DNA of 64,000 nt from Spongiihabitans sp963422685. Lineage in GTDB: Bacteria > Pseudomonadota > Gammaproteobacteria > Arenicellales > Poriferihabitantaceae. Shown here piece by piece: positions 39,336-48,705 of the stretch. The translations under genes and the position numbers were made by a program. The stretch is from positions 2,542,001 through 2,606,000 of the forward strand of contig OY730442.1 in assembly GCA_963422685.1 (NCBI GenBank), written 5' to 3'. The notes beneath the pieces were generated by a model that worked only from the letters and a program-made list of their open reading frames with translations, was not told where the DNA came from and made no database searches. The stretch's first letter is position 1, and every line of letters starts with the position of its first letter.

Positions 39336-39583
39336 AAGTTTTATCTCGCCGGATTGGGTTTTGATTCGGAATATGGCCGGCCCATTGTATGCCATTGAAA
39401 CCAGCGCAAAAAATCTATATAACCGCTACCTGCTGGTATCATTTTTCATCATTGCAACAACTAGATTGACCACAATGTCGCTGAAAATCATAAAATCAAT
39501 CCGTCATATGAATGAAAGCTGTATCCAGCCTGGCTCGGACGGAATCGTCGTTGCAGCGGGTGTCGGTCAGACTGGTAAACCAG

Positions 39584-40072
39584 ATGCCTGAAATGCCGGT
39601 TCGGCGTCATTGCATAATCCTTGGAGGAGCAGGGGCGATGTGGTGTTTGTTGTCCGGGCATTTCACGGCTTTTTTACTGGTCCTGGGTGCGCTGTCGTGT
39701 GTTATCAGTTATGGCTTGTATCGACGCATAACCCGCCAGCACCCGTATCAGGCGATTCGATTCCATCCGCTACAGCAAGCCGGCTATCTGGCCTGGCTGT
39801 CAGTCGAAATTATCAAGGCAAATGTGGCGGTCATCGGCGCCATTATCAATCCGGGAAAAGCAGCATCCGAGCTGTTTAACGTGGATACGGATGGCCTGAA
39901 TGAACAGGGGCGAGTGACTTATGCCAATTCCATCACACTGACGCCAGGCACCGTGAGCACCGACGTGGGGCGCAATCAGATTCAGGTTCACGCCTTACTG
40001 GCAAGCGCAAAAGACGGCCTGATGGATAACAAAATGCGGACCAGAGTGCGGCAATTAACCGCACCGAGCTGA
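39584..40072 (+). CDS. mrpE: Mrp-type Na+/H+ antiporter subunit E
   Basis: 162 aa from the ATG at 39584 (an earlier in-frame ATG at 39512 would add a non-homologous leader). Two hydrophobic segments near the N-terminus, then AWLSVEIIKANVAVI and SITLTPGTVSTDV, both typical of MrpE/MnhE. First gene of a nine-gene antiporter operon (E-F-G-B-C-D-D-x-D). A TTGACC/TAAAAT pair near 39466 has a 19-nt spacer and is too weak to call a promoter. Confidence 0.92.
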   Translation: MPEMPVRRHCIILGGAGAMWCLLSGHFTAFLLVLGALSCVISYGLYRRITRQHPYQAIRFHPLQQAGYLAWLSVEIIKANVAVIGAIINPGKAASELFNVDTDGLNEQGRVTYANSITLTPGTVSTDVGRNQIQVHALLASAKDGLMDNKMRTRVRQLTAPS

Positions 40073-40080
40073 GGCGGCAA

Positions 40081-40362
40081 ATGATCAGCTTTTATTTTCT
40101 CAGCATAGTGGTTCTGCTACTCGCTGGTTTATGCTCCTTGATACGCGCCGGTATTGGGCCGACGTGGTTTGACCGCATGCTGGCTGCCAATACTTTTACC
40201 ACCCAATCCGTGCTGCTGATCGCCGTGTATTTTTTTGCCACGGGCCACCCAGAATATATCGATATTGTATTGCTGTACGCGTTGCTCAACTATGTTGGCA
40301 CGCTTGCCCTGGTGAATTACTTTAACCGTCGGCCCGGGTGCGGGAGTACTGATCAAAGATGA
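40081..40362 (+). CDS. mrpF: Mrp-type antiporter subunit F
   Basis: 93 aa, three transmembrane segments, with GPTWFDRMLAANTFTT and the DIVLLYALLNYVGTLALV segment of MrpF/MnhF. Eight nt after mrpE; overlaps mrpG by 4 nt. Confidence 0.93.
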   Translation: MISFYFLSIVVLLLAGLCSLIRAGIGPTWFDRMLAANTFTTQSVLLIAVYFFATGHPEYIDIVLLYALLNYVGTLALVNYFNRRPGCGSTDQR

Positions 40363-40685
40363 TGACATTGATCGGTGGAGGATTATTGTGTATCGGCGCC
40401 TGCGTGGTATTGAGCGGCGCTGTCGGTTTGCTGCGGCTGCCGGATTTTTTCTGTCGTCTGCACGGTGCCGGGGTGATCGATACCCTGGGAGCCGGCTTGG
40501 TGATACTGGCCATGCTGTTTCTATCGGGCTCGATAATCATCGCATTCAAGGTGGTCATGATCGGTGTACTGTTGTTTATACTGTCCCCGGTCACCTCCCA
40601 TGCGCTTGCCAGAGCCGCATTGCAATCCGGTCTCACGGTGCGGGCGGACCGTACTGAAAATCGGCAGACAACTGGCCGCGATTAA
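40359..40685 (+). CDS. mrpG: Mrp-type antiporter subunit G
   Basis: 108 aa, three transmembrane helices. LIGGGLLCIGACVVLSGAVG and RLPDFFCRLHGAGVIDTLG are the MrpG signature. Four-nt overlap with mrpF; five nt before the next gene. Confidence 0.93.
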   Translation: MMTLIGGGLLCIGACVVLSGAVGLLRLPDFFCRLHGAGVIDTLGAGLVILAMLFLSGSIIIAFKVVMIGVLLFILSPVTSHALARAALQSGLTVRADRTENRQTTGRD

Positions 40686-40690
40686 TCACC

Positions 40691-41701
40691 GTGCCTAATA
40701 TCGGCCTGATTAATACTGTTGCCGATATCGGCCTGTTAGCCATGCTGGCTGCCACCGCAGTGCTGATGATGCGTAGCCAGAGCCCGCTGACCATTACGAT
40801 TTTATCCGGGATTTACAGCCTGATAATGTGTACTTTATTCGTCGTGCTGGACGCGGTGGATGTAGCCTTCACCGAAGCGGCGGTGGGCGTGGGTATTGCC
40901 TCGATCCTGATTCTCTGCGTTATCAAACATAAAGACGAACCAAATTTGCAATCGGCTTGGCCGTCCGGGCTGTCGATCTGCCTTGGCCTGGGGGTTGGTG
41001 TATTGGCTGTGCTGGGTACGGCTGATATGGCCATGTATGGCGATCCTCTGGCGCCGGTTCACCAGCATCTGGCGCCGCGTTTTCTTGGGCAGTCGCCGCA
41101 GGAGACTGGCATTCCCAATGTGGTGACCTCGGTGCTGGCCAGTTATCGGGGTTATGACACATTGGGCGAGGTTGTAGTCATATTTACCGCAGGAATTGCG
41201 GTGTTGCTTTTGCTGGCCGGTGAAACCCGGGCGGATGGTTCGGGCCAGCACAAAGTGCTGACATTCCCGGCCGGTCACAGCGAACTGATTGCAAATCCGG
41301 TGCTGAAAATGGTGTTGTCAAGAATCATTCCGATAGTCATCCTGTTTGCGCTGTATGTACAGTTCCATGGCGACTATGGGCCGGGCGGCGGGTTCCAGGC
41401 CGGGGTTATTTTCGGCGCGGGACTTATTACCTATGGATTGCTTTGTGGCCCGGGAAAATTACCGGGCCTGATCAGTGAAAAAGGGGTGATTACCGGCATG
41501 GCGCTGGGGGTTTTGCTGTATGGCGCGGTGGGTGTTTCGGCATTGATTTGCGGTGGAGACTTCCTCGATTATTCGGTGTTGTCCGATTCACAGACTGCGG
41601 GGCAGCATCTGGGAATTTTCCTGATTGAGCTGGGCGTCGGTATGACCGTGGCATCCACCATGGTTTCATTGTTTATCAGCTTTAATCGGGACTGGGGATG
41701 A
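40691..41701 (+). CDS. fused DUF4040-MrpB subunit of Mrp-like antiporter
   Basis: 336 aa, GTG start. N-terminal half (~1-95) is a DUF4040 domain, normally the C-terminal piece of MrpA, with DAVDVAFTEAAVGVGIAS. The C-terminal half is MrpB/MnhB: QFHGDYGPGGGFQAGVIFGAG and a final helix. This joint stands in for the end of MrpA plus MrpB, as in operons that lack a full MrpA. Overlaps the next gene by 4 nt. Confidence 0.9.
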   Translation: MPNIGLINTVADIGLLAMLAATAVLMMRSQSPLTITILSGIYSLIMCTLFVVLDAVDVAFTEAAVGVGIASILILCVIKHKDEPNLQSAWPSGLSICLGLGVGVLAVLGTADMAMYGDPLAPVHQHLAPRFLGQSPQETGIPNVVTSVLASYRGYDTLGEVVVIFTAGIAVLLLLAGETRADGSGQHKVLTFPAGHSELIANPVLKMVLSRIIPIVILFALYVQFHGDYGPGGGFQAGVIFGAGLITYGLLCGPGKLPGLISEKGVITGMALGVLLYGAVGVSALICGGDFLDYSVLSDSQTAGQHLGIFLIELGVGMTVASTMVSLFISFNRDWG

Positions 41702-42087
41702 GTGTTGCCGGTGACGGGATGGCAGTGCCTGGGCTGCTGAACTATTGGGTCGCTGTCGGTGTATTAGTGTGCGGATTGATCATGGTTGTGGACAGCCGCA
41801 ACATGGTCAAAAAACTGATCGGACTCAACCTGTTTCAATCTGCGGTGTTTTTGATATTTATCACCATGGGCAAGGTGAGTAATGGCAGCGCGCCCATACT
41901 TGACCCGGCCGTTTCCACGTACAGCAACCCGCTGCCCCATGTACTCATACTCACGGCAATCGTGGTCGGCGTGGCCACCACGGCATTGGGTCTTGCACTG
42001 GTGGTACGGATACGCCGGGCGTATGGCACAATTTATGAGGATGAAATTGCGGATAAACCGCAAGTAGAGCCGGAGATCATTCCCTGA
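41698..42087 (+). CDS. mrpC: Mrp-type antiporter subunit C (NuoK-like)
   Basis: 129 aa, three helices, homologous to NuoK: GLIMVVDSRNMVKKLIGLNLFQSAVFLIF and DPLPHVLILTAIVVGVATTA-type segment (here NPLPHVLILTAIVVGV). ATGA overlap with the upstream gene; its TGA shares one base with the ATG of the next. Confidence 0.93.
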   Translation: MSVAGDGMAVPGLLNYWVAVGVLVCGLIMVVDSRNMVKKLIGLNLFQSAVFLIFITMGKVSNGSAPILDPAVSTYSNPLPHVLILTAIVVGVATTALGLALVVRIRRAYGTIYEDEIADKPQVEPEIIP

Positions 42088-43577
42088 TGGCTCAGATAAT
42101 AAATCATCTGCCGATCCTTCAGGTTATTGTTCCGTTGCTGCTTGGGCCATTTTGTGTGGTACTGGGTCATCGCGGTTTGGCCCGCATTATCATGGTGACC
42201 ACCGCAGTAATCATGCTTGTGATCAGCGCCATGCTGCTGGGCGGCACACTTCAGGGTGAAGTATTCATTTATCAACTGGGCGGCTGGGCGGCACCCTGGG
42301 GGATTGAATATCGGGTTGATGGATTGACCGCCTTCGTCCTGATAACCATAAATCTGGTTCATCTACTGGCATCGGTTTTCTGTCTGGGCAGAGCAGACGA
42401 CAATATTGCAGCTTCCGCCCGCCCGGTTTTTTATTGCGCCTGGTTGTTGTGTATTGCCGGATTAAACGGCATGGTGGTCAGCAACGATGCGTTTAATGTC
42501 TTTGTCTTTCTGGAAATCAGCTCGCTGTCCACCTATGTGCTGATCAGTTGTGGACGCGATCCCAAAGCCCTGCTGGCAGCGTATCGTTATTTGGTTATGG
42601 GGGCAGTAGGGGCAACTTTCGTGCTGTTGTCCATCGGTCTTTTATACATGCAGACCGGCACGTTGAATATTACCGACCTAGCCGGCATCATTGCCATACG
42701 GGGTTCCGACCGCACCGTGGTGATGGCGCTGGCTTTTTTTACCATCGGTATCGGCATCAAGAGCGGAATGTTCCCGCTGCATGACTGGCTGCCCAATGCC
42801 TATGGTTTTGCGCCGAATTCCGTAACCGTTTTATTGTCTGGAACCGCGACCAAAGTGGCGTTGTATGTCATGCTGCGGTTTTTGTACAACCTGTTTGGGG
42901 CTGAATTCAGCCTGATCGAAATGCCGCTGGATACGGTGTTAATCATCTGCGCCATCCTGGGCATGTTGCTGGCGCCGATCATGGCGTTAAGAGAATCGAA
43001 TCTGAAACGCATGTTTGCCTGGTCCAGCGTGGCCCAGATTTCCTATATGGTCATGGGTATTGGTTTGGGCTCCACAGCGGGAGCCGCCGCCGCGCTTTTG
43101 CATTTGTTTAATCACTCGCTGGTTAAAGTCGCCGTATTCATGGCCACAGGTGTTTTGATCGCCCGCACCGGCACCGCCAGAATCAGGCATCTGGGAGGGG
43201 TTGCCCATCATCAGCGGTTTGCCTGTTACACCCTGTTGTTCGGCGGGCTGGGTTTGATTGGCATTCCCGGGACGGTGGGTTTTGTCAGTAAATGGATGTT
43301 GGTCAGCGCCGCGGTAGACAAGGGCTGGTGGTGGCTGGCCATCCCGGTTCTCGCCGGTTCGCTGGCCAGTGCTGCCTATATCTGGCGCATCGTCGAAACA
43401 TTATGGGCAAAGCCTGCGGAAATTGACCTCTGCAAGCCCGGCGCACCCATTCATATAGTGGAATGGCTCCCCTTGAGCGTTATCACCGCTTTGGCGCTTT
43501 GGTTTGGGCTGAACGCTTCGTTCCCAAGCGAGCTCGCCGCATTGGCCGCAAACAGCCTGGCGGACACTGGCCAATGA
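42087..43577 (+). CDS. Mrp-type antiporter subunit D, first copy (NuoN/NuoM-like)
   Basis: 496 aa, about 14 helices of the proton-conducting transporter family. Seen: the lysine-bearing helix GIKSGMFPLHDWLPNAY, the TATKVALYVMLRF helix and LFNHSLVKVAVF. Ion-translocating subunit of the antiporter. It overlaps the following D-type gene by 4 nt. Confidence 0.92.
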   Translation: MAQIINHLPILQVIVPLLLGPFCVVLGHRGLARIIMVTTAVIMLVISAMLLGGTLQGEVFIYQLGGWAAPWGIEYRVDGLTAFVLITINLVHLLASVFCLGRADDNIAASARPVFYCAWLLCIAGLNGMVVSNDAFNVFVFLEISSLSTYVLISCGRDPKALLAAYRYLVMGAVGATFVLLSIGLLYMQTGTLNITDLAGIIAIRGSDRTVVMALAFFTIGIGIKSGMFPLHDWLPNAYGFAPNSVTVLLSGTATKVALYVMLRFLYNLFGAEFSLIEMPLDTVLIICAILGMLLAPIMALRESNLKRMFAWSSVAQISYMVMGIGLGSTAGAAAALLHLFNHSLVKVAVFMATGVLIARTGTARIRHLGGVAHHQRFACYTLLFGGLGLIGIPGTVGFVSKWMLVSAAVDKGWWWLAIPVLAGSLASAAYIWRIVETLWAKPAEIDLCKPGAPIHIVEWLPLSVITALALWFGLNASFPSELAALAANSLADTGQ

Positions 43578-45016
43578 CGATGCTGCCGATTGGATTTGCC
43601 GTACTGATTCCGTTTGTGGGTGCCTGCGCGGTTGTGGCCAGCCGCACGCACCCCGGCATTAGACATGCGGCTTTGCTTATGACCGGGTTGGCGAACCTGG
43701 TGATGCTGGTTTATTTCGCGGTTAATCGGCAGGACTATGTCCAGGCCCAGGTGTTATTTGAAACGCTGCCGGGGTTGGCAATCGCCTTTCAGATTGAGCC
43801 GCTGGGATTGATATTCGCATTGACCGCAGGGGTGCTCTGGCCGATTACTTCGGTATACGCCATCGGCTATTTGAACGCGGTTGACGACCCGCATCAAACC
43901 CGCTTCCATGCGCTGTTTTGTGTGGCCATTGGCAGCGCCATGGGTATCGCCTTTGCTGAAAATCTATTCACGCTGTTTTTGTTCTATGAAATACTGACTT
44001 TTTCAACCTGGCCGCTGGTCACCCACAGCAGAGCCCCCCGGGCCGTAGCCGCCGGCAGGGTCTATCTCGGTGTGTTGCTGACCACGTCTTTGATGTTGTT
44101 TTTGCTGGGGATTGTTCTGGTGGGCAATTACGGCAGCGGATTGTCGTTCGTGCCTGGTGGCGTGTTATCCGGGGTGTCGCCCGCGCTGACAGCGGTTCTG
44201 CTTTTATTGTTCCTGTTCGGCATCGGCAAGGCCGCAGTCATGCCTTTTCACCGCTGGCTGCCCAGCGCCATGGTTGCACCCGCACCGGTAAGCGCATTGC
44301 TGCATGCCGTAGCCGTGGTAAAAGCCGGGGTGTTCTCTATGGTTAAAATTTCGGTGTATATTTTTGGCCTGGATTCATTGCGGGCCATGGATTTCCGGGA
44401 GGTTATTTTATGGGTACCGGCGCTAACCATACTGTTGGCCTCGGCGATTGCCATGCGGCAGGACGATATTAAAGCCCGCCTGGCCTACTCCACCGTGAGC
44501 CAACTGTCGTATATTGTGCTGGGCGCACTGATGGTCAATCAACTGTCGATGACCGGGAGCAGTATTCATATCACCATGCACGCCTTCGGAAAGATCACCC
44601 TGTTTTTCTGTGCCGGTGCGATCATGGTACTGGCGGGGAAAAGCAAGGTATCCGAAATGGATGGATTGGGGCGCTCCATGCCCTTAACTTTTGCAGCATT
44701 TTTGATTGCGGCCGTATCCATTGCAGGATTGCCGCCCACCGGCGGAGTCTGGAGCAAATGGTACCTTGCCCTGGGTGCACTGGAAGCAGGTCAGACTGGG
44801 TTGCTCGGGGTGCTGATGATCAGCTCGCTGTTAAATGTGTATTATTTGTGCAGTATTCCGTTCCGGGCATTTTTTCTGACTGCAAAGGAACCGCAGCAGG
44901 CACTGGAAAACCGCGCCGCCATCGTGATGCCGTTAGTCATTACTGCGGCGGTGAGTGTGCTGCTTTTCTTTTTGGCCGGGAATCTTGTGGATTTCATTGC
45001 AGAAATGCCATTATGA
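43574..45016 (+). CDS. Mrp-type antiporter subunit D, second copy
   Basis: 480 aa from the ATG at 43574 that overlaps the previous stop (the frame is open further upstream inside the previous gene). Same family: GIGKAAVMPFHRWLPSAMVAP, then APVSALLHAVAVVKAGVFS and MHAFGKITLFFCAG. More like the MrpA core/NuoL-NuoM type than copy one in loop spacing. ATGA overlap with the small membrane gene downstream. Confidence 0.9.
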   Translation: MTMLPIGFAVLIPFVGACAVVASRTHPGIRHAALLMTGLANLVMLVYFAVNRQDYVQAQVLFETLPGLAIAFQIEPLGLIFALTAGVLWPITSVYAIGYLNAVDDPHQTRFHALFCVAIGSAMGIAFAENLFTLFLFYEILTFSTWPLVTHSRAPRAVAAGRVYLGVLLTTSLMLFLLGIVLVGNYGSGLSFVPGGVLSGVSPALTAVLLLLFLFGIGKAAVMPFHRWLPSAMVAPAPVSALLHAVAVVKAGVFSMVKISVYIFGLDSLRAMDFREVILWVPALTILLASAIAMRQDDIKARLAYSTVSQLSYIVLGALMVNQLSMTGSSIHITMHAFGKITLFFCAGAIMVLAGKSKVSEMDGLGRSMPLTFAAFLIAAVSIAGLPPTGGVWSKWYLALGALEAGQTGLLGVLMISSLLNVYYLCSIPFRAFFLTAKEPQQALENRAAIVMPLVITAAVSVLLFFLAGNLVDFIAEMPL

Positions 45017-45246
45017 AGGAAAAATTTGCATCGCTTTCTCTCGGGCTGCGGCGCGGACTGAAAATATTTTTTGTGCTGTGCGCGCTGGTGGCGCTGCTTG
45101 ACCTCATCATTCACAAACATGGCGATGGCTGGTGGAACCTGCTCGGATTCCACAGCCTGTACGGATTTGCCGCCTGCGTGGTATTGGTGCTGGCGGCCAA
45201 AGGAATGCGTCGAATCATAATGCGCAAGGAAGATTATTATGATTAA
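45013..45246 (+). CDS. small two-helix membrane protein of the antiporter operon (77 aa)
   Basis: Embedded between two D-type subunits and joined to both by overlaps (4 nt and 8 nt), so it is certainly translated with them. Two predicted membrane helices (IFFVLCALVALLDLII and LYGFAACVVLVLAA) separated by HKHGDGWWNLLGFHS. No classical Mrp subunit matches; the overlap pattern suggests an accessory or assembly subunit. Confidence 0.8.
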   Translation: MKEKFASLSLGLRRGLKIFFVLCALVALLDLIIHKHGDGWWNLLGFHSLYGFAACVVLVLAAKGMRRIIMRKEDYYD

Positions 45247-46927
45247 CGCGCCGTTTTTGATTTTCTTTATCGGCGCAGCCCTGGCCATGGCAGTAACCGG
45301 GCGGCCAAGAAAAATCCTGCTGCTGCTGGTCCCGGTGGCCGGATTGTTCAATCTGTTGCTGCTGGATCACTCCAGTGTCTGGCAGTTGCAGTGGTTCGGG
45401 CTTGATCTGGTGTTATTCGCCGCTGATCGTCTGAGTTTTATTTTCGGCATACTTTTCCATATTGCCGCAATCATCGCCACGATTTATGCCTGGCACGTCA
45501 AGGATCGACCCCAGCAAGTGGTATCGCTGCTGTATCCCGCAAGTGCGCTGGGGGTGGTTTTTGCCGGGGATTTTTTGACCATGTTTGTCTTCTGGGAATG
45601 CCTGGCGTTGACATCGGTATTCTTCATCACTGCAACGGGCACACCCCGGGCCGTCAGGTCGGCGATACGCTACCTGGTATTCCAGGTTGTTTCCGGCGTG
45701 TCGTTGTTGACCGGCACCCTGATCATGCTGCATCAAACCGGCAGCATAATGATCGGTCCGTTGAATATGGATCACCCGGGTGCGGTATTTTTTCTGCTGG
45801 CGTTCGGTATCAAGGCCGGATTTCCGCTGCTGCACAATTGGCTTACCGATGCTTATCCCCAGGCTACGCCAAGCGGCACGGTATTTCTCAGCGCGTTCAC
45901 CACCAAGGTGGCGGTTTATGCCCTGGCGCGGACGTTTACCGGTCTGGATATGCTGGTTTACATCGGTGCAGTGATGGCCTGCTTCCCGATATTTTATGCG
46001 GTCATAGAAAACGACCTGCGCCGCGTGCTGGGATACAGCATGATCAACCAGATCGGCTTCATGGTCTGCGGCATCGGTATCGGCACCGAGCTTGCGGTAA
46101 ATGGCGCCGTGGCCCATGCCTTCAACGACGTTATTTTCAAAGGGCTGCTGATGATGTCCATGGGCGCCGTGCTCTATCGCACCGGCGAGATGCGCGGCTC
46201 CAATCTGGGTGGGCTGGCGCGCGCCATGCCGAAAACAACGGTGCTGTGTCTAGTGGGCGCCGCTTCGATTTCCGCCTTTCCGCTGTTCAGTGGATTTGTC
46301 AGCAAATCCATGGTGATGGCGGCGTTGTTAATCGAGCAGCATGAAATTGTCTGGCTGGCGATGTTGTTCGCATCGGCAGGGGTGTTCCACCATGCCGGAA
46401 TTAAAATTCCATACTTTGCATTTTTCGCCCATGATTGCGGAATGCGTCCCGCAGAAGCACCCCGGCATATGCTGATCGCCATGAGTGTGGCGGCGGCCCT
46501 GTGTCTGTTCATCGGCTGCTACCCCAAATTGCTGTACAGCTATCTTCCGTTCGCCGTGGATTATGCGCCTTTTGATCTGCCCCACGTGGTTGAGCAGGTG
46601 CAACTGCTGTTCTTCTCCGCTTTGGCTTTTATCTGGCTGCAACTGAAGAATATTTATCCGGCAGAACTCAGATCAACCAATCTGGACAGCGAGTGGTTTT
46701 ACCGCAAGTTCTGGCCCGGGGCGTATGACATTTGCTGGTGCGGCGCTGTCAGGTGGCAGCACCGTTGTAACGCTGTATTTACAGGGATTGCGGCATGGTT
46801 AACGCCTTTGGCACGCCGACAATCCTATGATTTGTTAATGCCGTGGTCGGTGCGCGGCATGATTTTGATTGTGATGGCGTCGCTGGGTGTTACCTTGTTC
46901 ATGTTTTATCTCAAACATCCTGTCTAG
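45239..46927 (+). CDS. Mrp-type antiporter subunit D, third copy
   Basis: 562 aa, the longest D-type subunit here. FGIKAGFPLLHNWLTDAYPQ carries the conserved Lys, with TTKVAVYALARTF and AHAFNDVIFKGLLMM helices. An extra C-terminal region (~residues 460-562) has a soluble stretch and a final helix. The operon ends here; a Rieske oxygenase begins 22 nt after the stop and may share the transcript. Confidence 0.9.
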   Translation: MINAPFLIFFIGAALAMAVTGRPRKILLLLVPVAGLFNLLLLDHSSVWQLQWFGLDLVLFAADRLSFIFGILFHIAAIIATIYAWHVKDRPQQVVSLLYPASALGVVFAGDFLTMFVFWECLALTSVFFITATGTPRAVRSAIRYLVFQVVSGVSLLTGTLIMLHQTGSIMIGPLNMDHPGAVFFLLAFGIKAGFPLLHNWLTDAYPQATPSGTVFLSAFTTKVAVYALARTFTGLDMLVYIGAVMACFPIFYAVIENDLRRVLGYSMINQIGFMVCGIGIGTELAVNGAVAHAFNDVIFKGLLMMSMGAVLYRTGEMRGSNLGGLARAMPKTTVLCLVGAASISAFPLFSGFVSKSMVMAALLIEQHEIVWLAMLFASAGVFHHAGIKIPYFAFFAHDCGMRPAEAPRHMLIAMSVAAALCLFIGCYPKLLYSYLPFAVDYAPFDLPHVVEQVQLLFFSALAFIWLQLKNIYPAELRSTNLDSEWFYRKFWPGAYDICWCGAVRWQHRCNAVFTGIAAWLTPLARRQSYDLLMPWSVRGMILIVMASLGVTLFMFYLKHPV

Positions 46928-46949
46928 GGAATTATCAGAGAATGCGAAA

Positions 46950-48083
46950 ATGTCGGTAGACCATATAATGCAGGCTCTGCGCCCGGTTAAACATCCGGTT
47001 TCGTCATCGCCGGGTCTTCCTCCGGATTGCTACCATAATGAACAGTGGCTGGTTCACGAAATGGATTGTCTGTTCGGCCATGGCTGGTTCAGTGTGGGTC
47101 GAGTGGACCAGTGGCAAAAGCCGGGGGATTTCGTAACCATCAACGTGACAAATATCCCCATCGTCATCATCATGGATAAATACGGTGAATTGCGCGGCAT
47201 GTCGAATACCTGTCTGCATCGATCGAGCCAGATCATGTCAGGAAGCGGCAGCTGCAAGGTCATGGTTTGTCCATTTCACGGCTGGAGCTATGCGGCCACG
47301 GGCCAGGTCATTTCGGCACCGAGAATGGAAACCGCAGCCGGCTTTTCGAAATCGGCGCTTCGACTAAAACAATTCCACGTGGCGGCCCGGGACGGCTTCG
47401 TATTTTTAAGCCTGGAAGATAATCCCGACCCGCTGGATCATTGGCTGGGCGATTTTTCAGATTTGCACAAGCCGTGGTCATGCGGCGATTTAGTGACCGG
47501 GCGCCGCCGCAGTTTCGATGTGCATTGCAACTGGAAGCTGTACATTGAAGTATTCAATGAGTATTACCATCTGCCCTGGGTTCATGCTGACTCAATCAAT
47601 GATTTTTACCCGGAGCCTGACCCGACGGATGCGGTCATGGGCGAGTACACCAGCCAGTTTGGCCGCACCACCGGCAATGCTGCCGTACTTCGGGATCAAC
47701 AGAACCAGACACTGCCGGTTATCCAGACCCTGGGCGCAACCGAACGCGACGGCATCCGCTATACCTGGGTTTATCCGAATATGACCTTCGCGGCCAGTTC
47801 GGACTGTCTGTGGATGTACCATGTATTTCCACTCAGCAGCGCCCGTACCCGGGTGATGCAGACGATTTGTTTTCCGGCGGATACCGTAAAACTGGATGAA
47901 TTTAAAACCAAAGCCGAAATTTATTACCAGCGAATTGATCTGGCTGTCGCCGAAGATATTCCGGCATTGGAAAGACAACAAACCGGCATCCAGTCCCCAT
48001 ACGCAGTGCCGGGACGATTCTCGGCATTGGAGCCCAGCGTGGGAAATTTTGCCTGCTGGTATGCCGGGGCCACTGGCGAATAA
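46950..48083 (+). CDS. Rieske-type aromatic-ring-hydroxylating/demethylating oxygenase, alpha subunit
   Basis: 377 aa from the ATG at 46950. Rieske [2Fe-2S] ligands Cys88-His90 (CLHRSS) and Cys107-His110 (CPFHGW); mononuclear iron His207 and His212 in NEYYHLPWVH. The residue that bridges the two centres is Glu204, as reported for carnitine monooxygenase CntA, where most relatives have Asp. Closest in style to quaternary-amine oxygenases (carnitine, choline, glycine betaine, stachydrine). No reductase gene is adjacent. Substrate is inferred only. Confidence 0.88.
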   Translation: MSVDHIMQALRPVKHPVSSSPGLPPDCYHNEQWLVHEMDCLFGHGWFSVGRVDQWQKPGDFVTINVTNIPIVIIMDKYGELRGMSNTCLHRSSQIMSGSGSCKVMVCPFHGWSYAATGQVISAPRMETAAGFSKSALRLKQFHVAARDGFVFLSLEDNPDPLDHWLGDFSDLHKPWSCGDLVTGRRRSFDVHCNWKLYIEVFNEYYHLPWVHADSINDFYPEPDPTDAVMGEYTSQFGRTTGNAAVLRDQQNQTLPVIQTLGATERDGIRYTWVYPNMTFAASSDCLWMYHVFPLSSARTRVMQTICFPADTVKLDEFKTKAEIYYQRIDLAVAEDIPALERQQTGIQSPYAVPGRFSALEPSVGNFACWYAGATGE

Positions 48084-48102
48084 CTGCCCGGCCAAACTAG
48101 AG

Positions 48103-48705
48103 TCAGGCCAATAGTTCCTCTATTCTTTGGCGCAGGGCTGGAATGACCTCGGTTTTGAACCAGGGGTTTTTCTTTAACCAGATATTGTTTCTGGGGCTGG
48201 GATGAGGCAGGGGGATTACGCCGGGTGCATAGCTTTCCCAATTGCGGACGGTTTCGGTAAGAGTCGGCTTTTTGGTTTTTCCCAGGTGGTAATGTTGTGC
48301 GTATTGGCCAATAGCCAAAACCAATTCGATATTGGGCAGCGCCGCCAACAAGGGTTTACGCCAGGTTCGAGCGCATTCCGGGCGCGGCGGAAGGTCACCG
48401 CTTTTGCCCGTGCCCGGGTAGCAAAAACCCATAGCGGCGATGGTGATTTTTCCCGGGTCGTAGAATGCCGTTTTATCGATGCCCATCCATTGCCGCAGGC
48501 GATCGCCGCTGGGGTCATTAAAGGCGATTCCCGACTGGTGTACACGAATTCCAGGTGCTTGTCCTGCCACCAGAATTTTCGCCGCAGTATGTACCTGGAA
48601 GACTGGATTGGCGCCCAGGGGCAATGAATGCGCACAAATCTTGCACTTTTTTATTTCCCTGGTTAATGCGGTTAAGGACAATACAGGGCTACTGGTTTTT
48701 CCCAA
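48103..48705 (-). CDS. uracil-DNA glycosylase family protein
   Basis: 200 aa. Seen: an N-terminal CKICAHSLP segment, VAGQAPGIRVHQSG (motif A-like) and a final PLPHPSPRNN (motif B-like), the arrangement of the UDG-superfamily proteins usually annotated as COG1573-like. The catalytic Asp of family 1 is absent. Overlaps the 3' end of dsbB by 17 nt, so the two are co-transcribed. Confidence 0.88.
   Translation of the reverse strand: MGKTSSPVLSLTALTREIKKCKICAHSLPLGANPVFQVHTAAKILVAGQAPGIRVHQSGIAFNDPSGDRLRQWMGIDKTAFYDPGKITIAAMGFCYPGTGKSGDLPPRPECARTWRKPLLAALPNIELVLAIGQYAQHYHLGKTKKPTLTETVRNWESYAPGVIPLPHPSPRNNIWLKKNPWFKTEVIPALRQRIEELLA

Noticed and set aside
39466..39496. Possible promoter TTGACC/TAAAAT before mrpE
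   Set aside because: Spacer is 19 nt and the elements are weak; not supported well enough to list.
42087..46927. NuoN/NuoM/NuoK-like genes as part of respiratory complex I
   Set aside because: Neighbouring MrpE, F, G and B subunits and the lack of any NuoA-J gene show an Mrp-type antiporter.
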